Under the pieces are notes generated by a model. The model made no database searches. It had not been told where the DNA came from and saw only the letters and a program-made list of their open reading frames with translations. A stretch of DNA of 46,873 bases from Mesorhizobium sp. (GTDB lineage Bacteria; Pseudomonadota; Alphaproteobacteria; Rhizobiales; Rhizobiaceae): assembly GCF_004963255.1 (NCBI RefSeq), contig NZ_SUGA01000041.1, positions 3,338 through 50,210 of the forward strand. Reading direction: 5' to 3'. Position numbers and translations under genes: made by a program. Each line of letters starts with the position of its first letter. Within the stretch, counting starts at the first letter, position 1. This document shows, in pieces, positions 1 through 7,817 of this stretch.

Positions 1-2
1 GC

Positions 3-230
3 AGGGCGGCCTTCGCCGGCGAGCCCCTGCCGATTTCGGCCGTGTTGCGCTCGCGCGGCGTCATGACCTTTCTTGGCGTCTGGTTGGTGATCAATCTCGC
101 CACCGGCCTGCTCGGCTTCGCGCCAGGCGTCGATGGCCAGATCGCCTGGGAAGCCCATATTGGCGGCTTTGTCGCAGGCTTCTTCGGATTGCGTTCCTTC
201 GACCGCGGCTGGCTGCAGCCTAGTCCTTAG
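3..230 (+). CDS. Rhomboid family intramembrane serine protease (C-terminal part)
   Basis: The gene enters from the left edge; frame 3 is open back to the first base and ends at TAG 228-230. The visible 75 residues contain a hydrophobic segment (TFLGVWLVINLATGLLGF), then AWEAHIGGFVAGFF. A histidine in an AH-GG-AG context is the hallmark of the last rhomboid transmembrane helix, where it pairs with the catalytic serine. The serine helix lies outside the window. Rhomboids cleave transmembrane substrates within the inner membrane. The substrate cannot be told from here. Confidence 0.75.
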   Translation, partial: RAAFAGEPLPISAVLRSRGVMTFLGVWLVINLATGLLGFAPGVDGQIAWEAHIGGFVAGFFGLRSFDRGWLQPSP

Positions 231-357
231 GCGCACTTGAAAAGCAACCAATCACGGCGCACGATGTTTGCTAAGCACCCGGTGTCTTTCTAGGGGCGCA
301 GGGGCTGAAAAAGCCGGTCGGGGCGGGGAGCCGGCGTCAAAGGCAGTGGAGGACGCC

Positions 358-789
358 ATGACGGTTAAGGCAATTCTCGAAAGCAAGGGCCATGACGTGT
401 TCACGCTCGGGCCCAATGAGAAACTCAGCGAGGCCATTCGCATGCTGGCCGAGCACAGGATCGGCGCGCTCGTCATCACCAATGGCGACCGGAAGATCGT
501 CGGCATCCTCTCGGAGCGCGACATCGTCAAGGTCCTGGCCAGGGATGGCGCCGCCGCGCTCGATATCGCCGTGCGCTCGGCGATGACGCCGAAGGTGAAG
601 ATCTGCAACGAAAACCACACGGTCAATGAGGTCATGGAGATCATGACCAGGGGCCGCTTCCGCCATCTGCCGGTTGAGAAAAACGGCCTGCTCGACGGCA
701 TCGTCTCCATCGGCGACGTGGTCAAGCGCCGCATCGAGGACGTCGAGCGCGAGGCCGAGGAGATCAAGCAATACATCGCCACTGCTTGA
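358..789 (+). CDS. Protein with two CBS domains
   Basis: 143 residues from ATG 358, preceded by GGAGGA at 348-353. An upstream in-frame start at 268 would add 30 low-complexity residues and was not chosen. The protein is made almost entirely of two CBS domains, about residues 8-60 (ending GILSERDIVK) and 75-125 (MTRGRFRHLPV, then GIVSIGDVVK). Stand-alone CBS pairs bind adenosine nucleotides and act as energy or redox sensors, often on a partner enzyme. The C-terminal tail (EDVEREAEEIKQYIATA) is a charged helix common in rhizobial members. No partner is fused or obviously linked. Confidence 0.85.
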   Translation: MTVKAILESKGHDVFTLGPNEKLSEAIRMLAEHRIGALVITNGDRKIVGILSERDIVKVLARDGAAALDIAVRSAMTPKVKICNENHTVNEVMEIMTRGRFRHLPVEKNGLLDGIVSIGDVVKRRIEDVEREAEEIKQYIATA

Positions 790-798
790 TCTTGAGTG

Positions 799-828
799 AA
801 AACCGCCGGCTGTTGCCAGCCGGCGGCG
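799..828 (-). terminator. Rho-independent terminator downstream of the YjhX-like gene
   Basis: Perfect 9-bp stem CCGCCGGCT (803-811) and AGCCGGCGG (818-826) with a 6-nt loop. Read on the minus strand the stem is followed by TTTTCAC, so it fits termination of the minus-strand gene ending at 839. It may also stop the convergent CBS-protein transcript. Confidence 0.65.
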
Positions 829-838
829 TGGGCGCGTT

Positions 839-1111
839 CTATCGGTTGTCGAGCTCGGCACGGACGAGTTGGAGCCCGCGTCGGGTGATGCGATAGGGGC
901 CGCCATCTGTCGAGGAAACCGCTTTCTTGCGCCTCAGTTTTCGAAAGAGTTCCAAGTCGAAGCCCGGATAGCGCCAGCCGTCGCGGGTCAGGCACTGGAC
1001 CGAGGCGATTTTCCTGCTCTCGTTCTTTTCGATTTCGATACGCCCGCCCTGCGCGAGCAGGTGCAGGATGCGCTGTTCCCCACAGCGCCGCGCGTCCTCT
1101 TGGACGCGCAA
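839..1111 (-). CDS. YjhX-family (UPF0386) small protein, start uncertain
   Basis: The C-terminal 79 residues, from EQRILHLLAQGGRIEI to LVRAELDNR, carry the YjhX pattern: an N-terminal helix ending LAQGGRI, a LFRKLRRKKAVSS helix, PYRITRRGL and the invariant end QLDNR-like. E. coli YjhX is 85 residues and has been described as a toxin. The usual N-terminus (M-x-[IL]-S-x-x-EQ) is missing; here the residues before EQ are ARRCG. The only ATG in frame (1180) lies inside a palindromic repeat, so I place the start tentatively at TTG 1111, giving 90 residues. The 5' end may be degenerate. No antitoxin-like gene is adjacent. Confidence 0.6.
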   Translation of the reverse strand: MRVQEDARRCGEQRILHLLAQGGRIEIEKNESRKIASVQCLTRDGWRYPGFDLELFRKLRRKKAVSSTDGGPYRITRRGLQLVRAELDNR

Positions 1112-1136
1112 AAGGACGCTGTGGCACTCTTGGTTG

Positions 1137-1184
1137 GCGCATGATCCTTTCCGAAAATCGGTTCCGATTTTCGGGGTCATGCGC
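1137..1184. repeat. Rhizobial-type intergenic palindrome
   Basis: Nested inverted repeat: GCGCATGA (1137-1144) pairs with TCATGCGC (1177-1184), and CCGAAAATCGG (1151-1161) with CCGATTTTCGG (1164-1174). This matches a palindrome family I recognise as common between rhizobial genes. It lies upstream of the YjhX-like gene and supplies a spurious ATG. Confidence 0.75.
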
Positions 1185-1482
1185 TGCGCGAAATGTCCAT
1201 TGGAGAATTCCCGGGAAAATAAAAAAAGCCGCCGCCGCGAGACATCGCGGCACGGGGTTTCAGGTTTTTCTGCCCTGCCTCGCTTAGGAGGTCAGGGCTT
1301 CACCGGGACTGAGCGTAAGTGGACATCCACTCTCCATTGGGATGGATGTCCTATAGGCGAACGTGGCGGAAAAGGCCAGGGTGGGGCTTTCCGCTTGTCT
1401 CGACGGGCTGTTTGCACTAGCGAAGTTGCGCAGCGAAATGTGCATTAATGCAATTCCGAGAATTCTAAGTCCGTAGGCCTCC
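1185..1482. other. Gene-free stretch upstream of gatB with a 9-bp inverted repeat
   Basis: No supported gene. It contains GGACATCCA (1321-1329) and TGGATGTCC (1343-1351), a perfect 9-bp inverted repeat with a 13-nt loop. It could be an operator or a leader hairpin for gatB. No clear promoter or T-tract was seen. Confidence 0.45.
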
Positions 1483-2982
1483 ATGAGCATCATCGACACC
1501 CGCACCCCCGACGCAAAACGGCTTATCCCCGGCGCCACCGGCGACTGGGAAATCATCATCGGGCTCGAAGTGCATGCGCAAGTGATCTCGCAGGCCAAGC
1601 TTTTCTCCGGCGCCTCGACCTCGTTCGGCGCCGCGCCCAACGCCAATGTCAGCCTGGTCGACGCGGCCATGCCCGGCATGCTGCCGGTCATCAACGAGGA
1701 ATGCGTCAAGCAGGCGATCCGCACGGGGCTCGGTCTCAAAGCCGCGATCAACCACAAGTCGGTCTTCGACCGGAAGAACTATTTCTATCCGGACCTGCCG
1801 CAGGGCTATCAGATCTCGCAGTTCAAGCAGCCGATCGTCGGCGAGGGCAAGGTGATCGTCTCCGTCGGCCCCGACCGCCAGGGCGAGTTCGAGGATATCG
1901 AGGTCGGCATCGAGCGCCTGCATCTGGAACAGGACGCCGGCAAGTCGATGCACGACCAGCACCCGACCATGTCCTATGTCGACCTCAACCGCTCCGGTGT
2001 CGCGCTGATGGAGATCGTCTCCAAGCCCGACATCCGCTCGGCCGACGAGGCCAAGGCCTATGTCACCAAGCTGCGCTCGATCATGCGCTATCTCGGCACC
2101 TGCGACGGCAATATGGACGAGGGCTCGCTGCGTGCGGACGTCAACGTCTCGGTGCGCCGTCCGGGCGGCGAATTCGGCACGCGCTGCGAGATCAAGAACA
2201 TGAATTCGATCCGCTTCATCGGCCAGGCCATCGAATATGAGGCGCGCCGGCAGATCGCCATTCTAGAAGACGGCGGCAAGATCGACCAGGAAACGCGCCT
2301 GTTCGACCCGAACAAGGGCGAGACGCGCTCGATGCGCTCCAAGGAAGAAGCGCACGACTATCGCTATTTCCCGGATCCCGACCTTTTGCCGCTGGAGTTC
2401 GACCAAGCCTATGTCGACGCGCTGGCCAAGGACCTGCCGGAACTGCCTGACGACAAGAAGGCGCGGCTGGTCGATGTGCTTGGGCTGTCCGCCTATGACG
2501 CCTCGGTGCTGGTTTCGGAAAAGCCGATTGCCGACTATTTCGAGAAGGTTGCCGCCGGGCGCGACGGCAAGCTCGCCGCCAACTGGGTCATCAACGATCT
2601 CCTTGGGCAGCTGAACAAGGCCGGCAAAGACATTGAAAATGCTCCGGTTTCGCCTGAGCAGCTGGGCGCCGTGCTGGACCTGATCAAGGAAGGCACCATT
2701 TCAGGCAAGATCGCCAAGGACCTGTTCGAGATCGTCTGGAACGAGGGCGGCGACCCGCGCCAGCTGGTCGAGAGCCGCGGCATGAAGCAGGTCACCGACA
2801 CCGGCGCCATCGAGAAGGCCGTCGACGAGGTGATCGCCGCCAACCCGGACAAGGCCGAGCAGGCGCGGGCCAAGCCGACCATGGCCGGCTGGTTCGTTGG
2901 CCAGGTGATGAAGGCGACGGGCGGCAAGGCCAACCCGCAGGCGGTCAACGACCTCGTCAAGGCCAAGCTGGGCATCGAATAG
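1483..2982 (+). CDS. gatB: Aspartyl/glutamyl-tRNA(Asn/Gln) amidotransferase subunit B
   Basis: 499 residues, the normal family length. GatB activates mischarged Glu-tRNA(Gln) or Asp-tRNA(Asn) so that ammonia released by GatA can amidate it, making Gln-tRNA or Asn-tRNA in the cytoplasm. The N-terminal catalytic part has GLEVHAQ near residue 27 and the GatB signature YVDLNRSGVALMEIVSKPD at about 165-183. The C-terminal tRNA-binding YqeY-like domain covers about 355-499 and ends QAVNDLVKAKLGIE. gatA and gatC are not in the window. An acetyltransferase gene starts 4 nt after the stop and is probably co-transcribed. Confidence 0.97.
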   Translation: MSIIDTRTPDAKRLIPGATGDWEIIIGLEVHAQVISQAKLFSGASTSFGAAPNANVSLVDAAMPGMLPVINEECVKQAIRTGLGLKAAINHKSVFDRKNYFYPDLPQGYQISQFKQPIVGEGKVIVSVGPDRQGEFEDIEVGIERLHLEQDAGKSMHDQHPTMSYVDLNRSGVALMEIVSKPDIRSADEAKAYVTKLRSIMRYLGTCDGNMDEGSLRADVNVSVRRPGGEFGTRCEIKNMNSIRFIGQAIEYEARRQIAILEDGGKIDQETRLFDPNKGETRSMRSKEEAHDYRYFPDPDLLPLEFDQAYVDALAKDLPELPDDKKARLVDVLGLSAYDASVLVSEKPIADYFEKVAAGRDGKLAANWVINDLLGQLNKAGKDIENAPVSPEQLGAVLDLIKEGTISGKIAKDLFEIVWNEGGDPRQLVESRGMKQVTDTGAIEKAVDEVIAANPDKAEQARAKPTMAGWFVGQVMKATGGKANPQAVNDLVKAKLGIE

Positions 2983-2986
2983 GGCG

Positions 2987-3475
2987 ATGTTCGTCCGTAC
3001 CGCCAGCGAGCGCGATCTTGTTGCGGTCCGCGCGCTGCTGGTCGAGACCTGGCATGCGACCTATGACGCCATCTACGGCGCCGAGCGGGTGACGGCGATC
3101 ACCGACGACTGGCATTCGATCGCCTCGCTCAAGGCGCGGCTGACGCGGCCGAATTCCGAATTCCTGGTGGCTGACGATGGCAAGCGGCTCGGCGGCATGG
3201 CGTTCGCCGCCGCGACCACCGACCCGAAGATCGTCCTTCTGAACCAGCTCTACGTGCATCCGGCCTGCCAGCGGCAGGGGATTGGCCAGTCGCTGCTCGA
3301 CGAAGTCGAGGCCAGTTTTCCGGAGATGGATACGCTGCGCCTCGAGGTCGAGGAAGCAAATGCCGCGGCCATCGGCTTCTACGAGGCCAACGGATTCCGG
3401 CCGGCGGGCAGGACCGCCGATTGCGGCGGCGGTTCGGGATTGCCCGCGCTCATCATGGAAAAACGGCTCGGCTAG
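2987..3475 (+). CDS. GNAT-family N-acetyltransferase
   Basis: 162 residues. The start is 4 nt after the gatB stop, suggesting translational coupling. GNAT fold features are visible: an N-terminal strand-helix (FVRTASERDLVAVRALL), the acetyl-CoA pyrophosphate-binding motif A around residue 90 (LYVHPACQRQGIGQSLLDEV), and motif B (VEEANAAAIGFYEANGFRPAGR). The acceptor is not predictable. It could modify a ribosomal protein, an amine or an antibiotic; sequence alone does not decide. Confidence 0.85.
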   Translation: MFVRTASERDLVAVRALLVETWHATYDAIYGAERVTAITDDWHSIASLKARLTRPNSEFLVADDGKRLGGMAFAAATTDPKIVLLNQLYVHPACQRQGIGQSLLDEVEASFPEMDTLRLEVEEANAAAIGFYEANGFRPAGRTADCGGGSGLPALIMEKRLG

Positions 3476-3575
3476 ACCGCCGGCGCGCATCCAATCGATG
3501 TATCTGCATAGGCCGTCGGACGAGTAGCGTCACGAAGCGTAGCGGCGGATCGGCAGCCGATCGGGCCGCAAGCGG

Positions 3576-4427
3576 TCAGGCGGAGGGAATCTCCACATTG
3601 TCGATCAGCCGCGTCGTGCCGAGCCAGGCTGCCGCGAGCAGACGGCCGTCGCGGCTCCGCTGCCAGGGTGCAAGCGTCACGCTCGCGCGCGCGGCGACAT
3701 AGTCGACCTTACGGAAGCCCGCTGAGATGACAGCCTTCGTGGCATCTTCGATCGCGTCGGCTTCACCCGCGCCGGCTGAGAGCGCCGCCGCCGTGCGGCG
3801 CAGGATTACGTTGAGCTGGCGCGCGATGTCGAGCTCGGCTTCGCCCAGATAGGCATTGCGTGACGACATGGCGAGGCCATGGGCGTCACGCACCGTCGGC
3901 GCGCCGATGATCTCGACCGGCAGGTCGAGATCGCGGCAGAGCTGCCTGACGACGCAAAGCTGCTGGTAATCCTTCTCGCCGAACACGGCGCAATCGGGCG
4001 CCGCCTGCAGGAAGAGCTTGGCCACCACGGTCGCGACGCCGTCGAAGAAGCTTGGCCTGAAGTCTGTTTCGAGGCCCGACGAGGGACCGCCCACCGAGAT
4101 CTTGGTGGCGAAGCCGGCAGGGTACATTTCGCTTACGCCCGGCGTGAAGGCGAGATGCGCGCCTGCCTCCCGCAACCGGTCGAGATCGCGGGCCAGCTGA
4201 CGCGGGTATTTGTCGAGGTCTTCCGTTGGCGCGAACTGCGTCGGATTGACGAAGATCGAGACGACGCAGCGCTCGGCCCGTTCGAGCGCGATCCTGACCA
4301 GCGAGATATGGCCGTCATGCAGCGCACCCATCGTCGGCACCATGGCGACCTTGAGGCCGGCTCGCCGCCAACCCTGGACCTGCGCCCGAAGCGCTGTGAC
4401 GCTGTCGACGACGATTGGAGCGTTCAT
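3576..4427 (-). CDS. panC: Pantothenate synthetase
   Basis: 283 residues. It condenses pantoate with beta-alanine, using ATP, to form pantothenate for CoA synthesis. The HIGH-type nucleotide-binding motif appears in MVPTMGALHDGHISLV (about residues 30-45), followed by SIFVNPTQFAPTEDLDKYPR, VFGEKDYQQL and SSRNAYL, all PanC landmarks. The ATG overlaps the panB stop by 4 nt (ATGA), so the two are a translationally coupled operon with panB first. Confidence 0.96.
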   Translation of the reverse strand: MNAPIVVDSVTALRAQVQGWRRAGLKVAMVPTMGALHDGHISLVRIALERAERCVVSIFVNPTQFAPTEDLDKYPRQLARDLDRLREAGAHLAFTPGVSEMYPAGFATKISVGGPSSGLETDFRPSFFDGVATVVAKLFLQAAPDCAVFGEKDYQQLCVVRQLCRDLDLPVEIIGAPTVRDAHGLAMSSRNAYLGEAELDIARQLNVILRRTAAALSAGAGEADAIEDATKAVISAGFRKVDYVAARASVTLAPWQRSRDGRLLAAAWLGTTRLIDNVEIPSA

Positions 4428-5263
4428 GTCTCGTCCTTGCTGGATGCCGTCGTGAAGACGTGGTCGGGGCCGGGAAAGGCGCGGCTGCGCACCTCGGCCG
4501 CGTAGCGCGCCGCCGCATCCGCGATGACGCCGCGCAAGTTGGCGTATTCCTTCACGAATTTAGGCACGCGGTCGACGGTCATGCCGACCATGTCGTCGAT
4601 CACCAGGATCTGGCCGTCACAGTCGGCGCTGGCGCCGATACCGATTGTCGGTATGGAAATGTGACGGGTCAACTTCGCGGCCACGACCTCCATGGTGCCC
4701 TCGATAACGACGGAGAAGGCGCCGGCCTTTTCCACCGCCTCGGCGTCGCGGAAGAGCGCTGCGATGTTCTCCTCCGTGCGGCCCTTGACCTTGTAGCCAC
4801 CGTCCTTTTCCACTGACTGTGGCTGCAGGCCGATATGGCCCATGACCGGTATGCCTTCGGCGACGATGGCCGCGATCTGGGCGGCCATGTCGACGCCGCC
4901 TTCGAGCTTCACGGCCTGGCAGCCCGTTTCCCCGACGATCCGCCTCGCCGATGCTGCGGCCTGCGTCGGTGAGTCCTCATAGCTGCCGGCCGGCATGTCG
5001 ACCACGACGCAAGCCTTGGCCGAGCCGCGCATCACGGCCTGACCGTGGGCGATCATCATCTCCAGCGAGGCGCCGAGCGTGGTTGCGTGGCCGTGCAGGA
5101 CCATGGCGACGCTGTCACCGACCAGGAGCAGGTCGACATGCGGATCGAGCAGGCGGGCGACGGGATAGGTATAGGCGGTGAGGCACACGATCGGCACGCC
5201 GCCCTTGCGGCGGCGGATGTCTTCGGCGCTGATCCGGCTGTCGGCGGACGGATCACGGGTCAA
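4424..5263 (-). CDS. panB: 3-methyl-2-oxobutanoate hydroxymethyltransferase
   Basis: 279 residues. It transfers a hydroxymethyl group from 5,10-methylene-THF to ketoisovalerate, giving ketopantoate, the first committed step to pantothenate. PanB landmarks in order: LTAYTYPVARLLD, the Mg-binding VGDSVAMVLHGH, VDMPAGSYEDSPTQA, VKLEGG, PVMGHIGLQPQSV, VIEGTMEVVA and IPTIGIGASADCDGQILV. It is first in the panBC operon. Upstream lie two intergenic palindromes (5281-5389). Confidence 0.96.
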   Translation of the reverse strand: MTRDPSADSRISAEDIRRRKGGVPIVCLTAYTYPVARLLDPHVDLLLVGDSVAMVLHGHATTLGASLEMMIAHGQAVMRGSAKACVVVDMPAGSYEDSPTQAAASARRIVGETGCQAVKLEGGVDMAAQIAAIVAEGIPVMGHIGLQPQSVEKDGGYKVKGRTEENIAALFRDAEAVEKAGAFSVVIEGTMEVVAAKLTRHISIPTIGIGASADCDGQILVIDDMVGMTVDRVPKFVKEYANLRGVIADAAARYAAEVRSRAFPGPDHVFTTASSKDET

Positions 5264-5280
5264 TCGTCACCTCCCTAGAG

Positions 5281-5322
5281 CATGATGCCGAAAAGTGTGT
5301 AGCGGTTTTCGGACGACATCAT
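5281..5322. repeat. Intergenic palindrome, GAAAAGTG...CGGTTTTC type
   Basis: Imperfect inverted repeat with arms ATGATGCCGAAAA and TTTTCGGACGACATCAT around a GTGTGTAGCGG centre. Same family as the elements at 6128-6169 and 44317-44343. These resemble repeats scattered between genes in Mesorhizobium and Sinorhizobium. Confidence 0.75.
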
Positions 5323-5338
5323 TCTCTATCTCTTTGAT

Positions 5339-5389
5339 CTAGAGCCGGATGATTTCAGTTCGATTCGACCTGAAATCATCCGGCTCTAG
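5339..5389. repeat. 51-bp near-perfect palindrome
   Basis: Two 20-nt arms, 5339-5358 and 5370-5389, are exact reverse complements (CTAGAGCCGGATGATTTCAG on the left). The 11-nt centre is itself nearly palindromic around TCGATTCGA. It lies 16 nt from the preceding palindrome, so the two form a mosaic repeat. There is no T-tract, so it is not a classic terminator. Confidence 0.85.
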
Positions 5390-5584
5390 GCGCCCCGGAA
5401 CGAGGCGGGTCGAGCTTTAGAAAGACAGGCAAGGCTTGGCAAGCCGCCCTGCCGCCGGCGGAGCGGCTGCATCGATTTAGCGCACGAAGCATTATGTTCC
5501 GGGCGCGGCAAAAGCCTTGCCTTCGCGTTTGGGTGACGCCATAAGCAGGGGAATGGCGCAGCCGCTGCCGCCGCGAGGATCTGG

Positions 5585-5983
5585 ATGAAAACTTTCCTGC
5601 TGCAGTTTTTCACCTGGTGGAACAGCCAGACGCTTGGCACCCGCTTTCACACCTGGCGCTTCGGCAAGAAGGTCGGCGAGGACGAAGCAGGCAACGTCTA
5701 CTATGAAGGCGGTGTCGATTCGGAAGGCCGCACCCGCCGTTGGGTGATCTACCGCGACTATTCGGAAGCCTCGAAGATCCCGCCCGGCTGGCATGGCTGG
5801 ATTCATCACCGCGTCGACACGCCCCCTTCGGGCGAGAGCTACAAGGCGCGCGAGTGGCAGAAGCCGCATCGGGCGAACCTCACAGGAACGCCCGGCGCCT
5901 ATCGGCCGCAAGGTTCGATCTTGACCAACCAGCATCGTCCGCAAGTGACCGGCGACTACGATGCCTGGACGCCGGGATCGTAA
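5585..5983 (+). CDS. NDUFA12-family NADH:ubiquinone oxidoreductase accessory subunit
   Basis: 132 residues with the NDUFA12 (B17.2) pattern: WWNSQTLGTRFHTWRFGKKVGEDEAGNVYY, then RRWVIYRD, IPPGWHGWIHH and EWQKPHRANLTGTPGAYRPQGS. In alphaproteobacteria, as in mitochondria, this small protein is an accessory subunit at the peripheral arm of complex I. It sits away from a nuo operon, beside DUF2155, as I recall is usual in rhizobia. There is no signal peptide; it is cytoplasmic-side. Confidence 0.93.
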   Translation: MKTFLLQFFTWWNSQTLGTRFHTWRFGKKVGEDEAGNVYYEGGVDSEGRTRRWVIYRDYSEASKIPPGWHGWIHHRVDTPPSGESYKAREWQKPHRANLTGTPGAYRPQGSILTNQHRPQVTGDYDAWTPGS

Positions 5984-6112
5984 TCACCCGGATCGCAAAG
6001 CGCCGCTTCGATCCTTTATCGCCACAATTGGCGTTTAGCTGCTTGCTGACTGCGCAGCCATGATTAGCCTTGGGCATTGAGAATCACCCGGGCGCAACCA
6101 CCGGTATTTTGC

Positions 6113-6742
6113 ATGAGCGATCCAGAGCAATTCCAGGAAAAGTGCGCAGCGGTTTTCCGTTCGGAATTGCGGCTCAGGATTCCAGCCCAAATCTCTAAGG
6201 CGCTGATCGCTGCGGCGTCCCTTCTGCTTGGCTCGACGGCCGCTTTCGCCGCCGCGCAGGCGCCGGCCCCAGCGCCGGCTGCCTCCGAGCGTATCACCAA
6301 TCCCGTGGCCGAATTCGCCGGCATCGACAAGATCACCGGTCGCATCATCACCTTCGACGTCTATGTCGACGAGACCGTGCAGTTCGGCGCTTTGCAGGTC
6401 ACGCCCCGCATCTGCTATTCGCGGCCGGATACGGAGCAGCCGAAGACCGATTCCTTCGTCGAGGTCGACGAGATCACGCTCGACCGCAAGATCCGCCGTA
6501 TCTTCACCGGCTGGATGTTTGCCGAAAGCCCTGGCCTCAACGCCGTCGAGCACGCCGTCTATGACGTCTGGCTCAAGGGCTGCAAGCAGAAGTCGGACGT
6601 GCCGCCACCGACCGCGGCAAAGGCCGAGACAGGCAAGCCGAAGACCCAGGCCGCCAAACCCAAGGCTTCGGCGGAGCCAGCGACCGAGCCGGCCGACGCT
6701 GCTCCCGAGCCGGCCGACGACGATCCTTCCAGGACCAACTGA
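6113..6742 (+). CDS. DUF2155-domain exported protein
   Basis: 209 residues from ATG 6113. Residues about 30-50 form a signal peptide (KALIAAASLLLGSTAAFA). The DUF2155 domain follows (NPVAEFAGIDKITGRIITFDVYVDETVQFGALQV, ICYSRP, FTGWMFAESPGLNAVEHAVYDVWLKGC), then a disordered Ala/Pro/Lys tail. The function is unknown; the family is restricted to alphaproteobacteria and is usually periplasmic. The first 20 or so codons lie inside a palindromic repeat (6128-6169). The real start may therefore be TTG 6167, giving 191 residues with a shorter signal-peptide n-region. Neither start has a good ribosome-binding site. Confidence 0.8.
   Translation: MSDPEQFQEKCAAVFRSELRLRIPAQISKALIAAASLLLGSTAAFAAAQAPAPAPAASERITNPVAEFAGIDKITGRIITFDVYVDETVQFGALQVTPRICYSRPDTEQPKTDSFVEVDEITLDRKIRRIFTGWMFAESPGLNAVEHAVYDVWLKGCKQKSDVPPPTAAKAETGKPKTQAAKPKASAEPATEPADAAPEPADDDPSRTN
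6128..6169. repeat. Palindromic element overlapping a gene start
   Basis: Arms CAATTCC (6128-6134) and GGAATTG (6163-6169) enclose GGAAAAGTGCGCAGCGGTTTTCC. It belongs to the family of 5281-5322. It falls within the predicted N-terminus of the DUF2155 gene and is open in that frame. Confidence 0.8.
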
Positions 6743-6801
6743 TCCCGGAACCTGCCCGCCTTTGAGCCGTTCCAACTCGGCAAGGCGAGGAGGATTCCGC
6801 G

Positions 6802-7179
6802 ATGACCCCCACGAAGCCGATCATGGCCAACAAGCAAGAGCTTCTCGACATCGAGAAGGGCTTCTGGACCGGCGATTCCGCTTATTATGAAGCCAATGCC
6901 GATGTGGAATGCCTGGTGGCGTTTCCGCAAATGGCCAAGGCGATGACCAACGCCGAACTGGCAGGGACTGCCGGCAAGCCCAACCGTTGGCGCGACCTCG
7001 ACATCAAGCTGAAGGGTATGGTCGAGCCGGGCAGCGATATCGTCATGCTGACTTACGAAGCGCGCGCGACGCGTGAGAACGGCGAATCCTATGCCGCGCT
7101 GGTCAGCACCGGCTATGTTCACCGCGCCGACGGCTGGAAGATGATGTTCCATGCCCAGACGCCGTTGGAGACGGCGTAG
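6802..7179 (+). CDS. NTF2-like (SnoaL/DUF4440-type) protein
   Basis: 125 residues; the start at ATG 6802 is preceded by GAGGAGG, and ATG 6823 is an alternative. The pattern fits a cone-shaped NTF2-like fold: an N-terminal helix (ELLDIEKGFWTGDSAYYEANAD), then strands such as DIVMLTYEARATRENGESYAALVSTGYVHRADGWKMMFHAQTPL. The family includes small-molecule-binding and isomerase proteins, but no catalytic residues can be assigned. It lies between DUF2155 and the convergent aat gene. Confidence 0.75.
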   Translation: MTPTKPIMANKQELLDIEKGFWTGDSAYYEANADVECLVAFPQMAKAMTNAELAGTAGKPNRWRDLDIKLKGMVEPGSDIVMLTYEARATRENGESYAALVSTGYVHRADGWKMMFHAQTPLETA

Positions 7180-7187
7180 AGCTGACC

Positions 7188-7805
7188 TCAAGGATAGAAG
7201 ACGGCCTCGCCCTTCAGCGCTTCGGCCAGCAGCTTCTCATATTGGCCGCGCGGCACGTCGATGGCGCCGAAGCGCTTCAGATGCTCGGTGGTGAACTGCG
7301 TGTCGAGCAGCGCGAAGCCGCGCGCCTTCAGCCGCTCGACGAGATAATAGAGGCAGGTCTTCGAGGCATCGGTCTCCCTGGCGAACATGCTCTCGCCGAA
7401 GAACACACGCCCGAGCGAGACGCCGTAAAGGCCGCCGACCAGGCGATCCTCGCGCCAGGCTTCGACCGAATGGCAATGGCCGAGGCGATAGAGCTCGACA
7501 TAGGCTTCGCGGATCGGCGCATTGATCCAGGTCGAGCGGCGCTCCTCGCGCTTCTCGGCGCAGCCGTCGATCGTCGCCTCGAAATCGAAATCGTAGCGGA
7601 TCTCGAACGGGTGCTTGCGGATCGTCTTCTTGAGGCTGCGCGGTGTATGGAACCCGTCCAGCGGGATGATGCCGCGCGTTTCCGGCCGCACCCAGAACAC
7701 TTCCGGGTCGTTGGCGCTCTCTGCCATCGGGAAGACGCCCGAGGCGTATGCCCTGAGCAGCAGGTCGGTCGGGATGCGATAGCCTGGCGCGTAGGGGCGG
7801 GTCAT
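7188..7805 (-). CDS. aat: Leucyl/phenylalanyl-tRNA--protein transferase
   Basis: 205 residues. It adds Leu or Phe from aminoacyl-tRNA to N-terminal Arg/Lys (or Met) of proteins, marking them for ClpS-ClpAP degradation. Family landmarks: LLLRAYASGVFPMAE, VFWVRPETRGIIPLD, HSVEAWREDRLVGGLYGVSLGRVFFGESMF and FALLDTQFTTEHLKRFGA. It starts 12 nt after accC, so it is probably the last gene of the M48-DsbA-aroQ-accB-accC-aat run. Confidence 0.96.
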   Translation of the reverse strand: MTRPYAPGYRIPTDLLLRAYASGVFPMAESANDPEVFWVRPETRGIIPLDGFHTPRSLKKTIRKHPFEIRYDFDFEATIDGCAEKREERRSTWINAPIREAYVELYRLGHCHSVEAWREDRLVGGLYGVSLGRVFFGESMFARETDASKTCLYYLVERLKARGFALLDTQFTTEHLKRFGAIDVPRGQYEKLLAEALKGEAVFYP

Positions 7806-7817
7806 CGCATCCCCGTG

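Larger units (their letters stand above)
5264..5584. other. Divergent intergenic region between panB and the NDUFA12 gene
   Basis: About 320 nt holding two palindromic elements (listed separately) and nothing gene-like. The promoters of both flanking genes must lie here, but no confident -35/-10 pair was identified. Confidence 0.5.
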
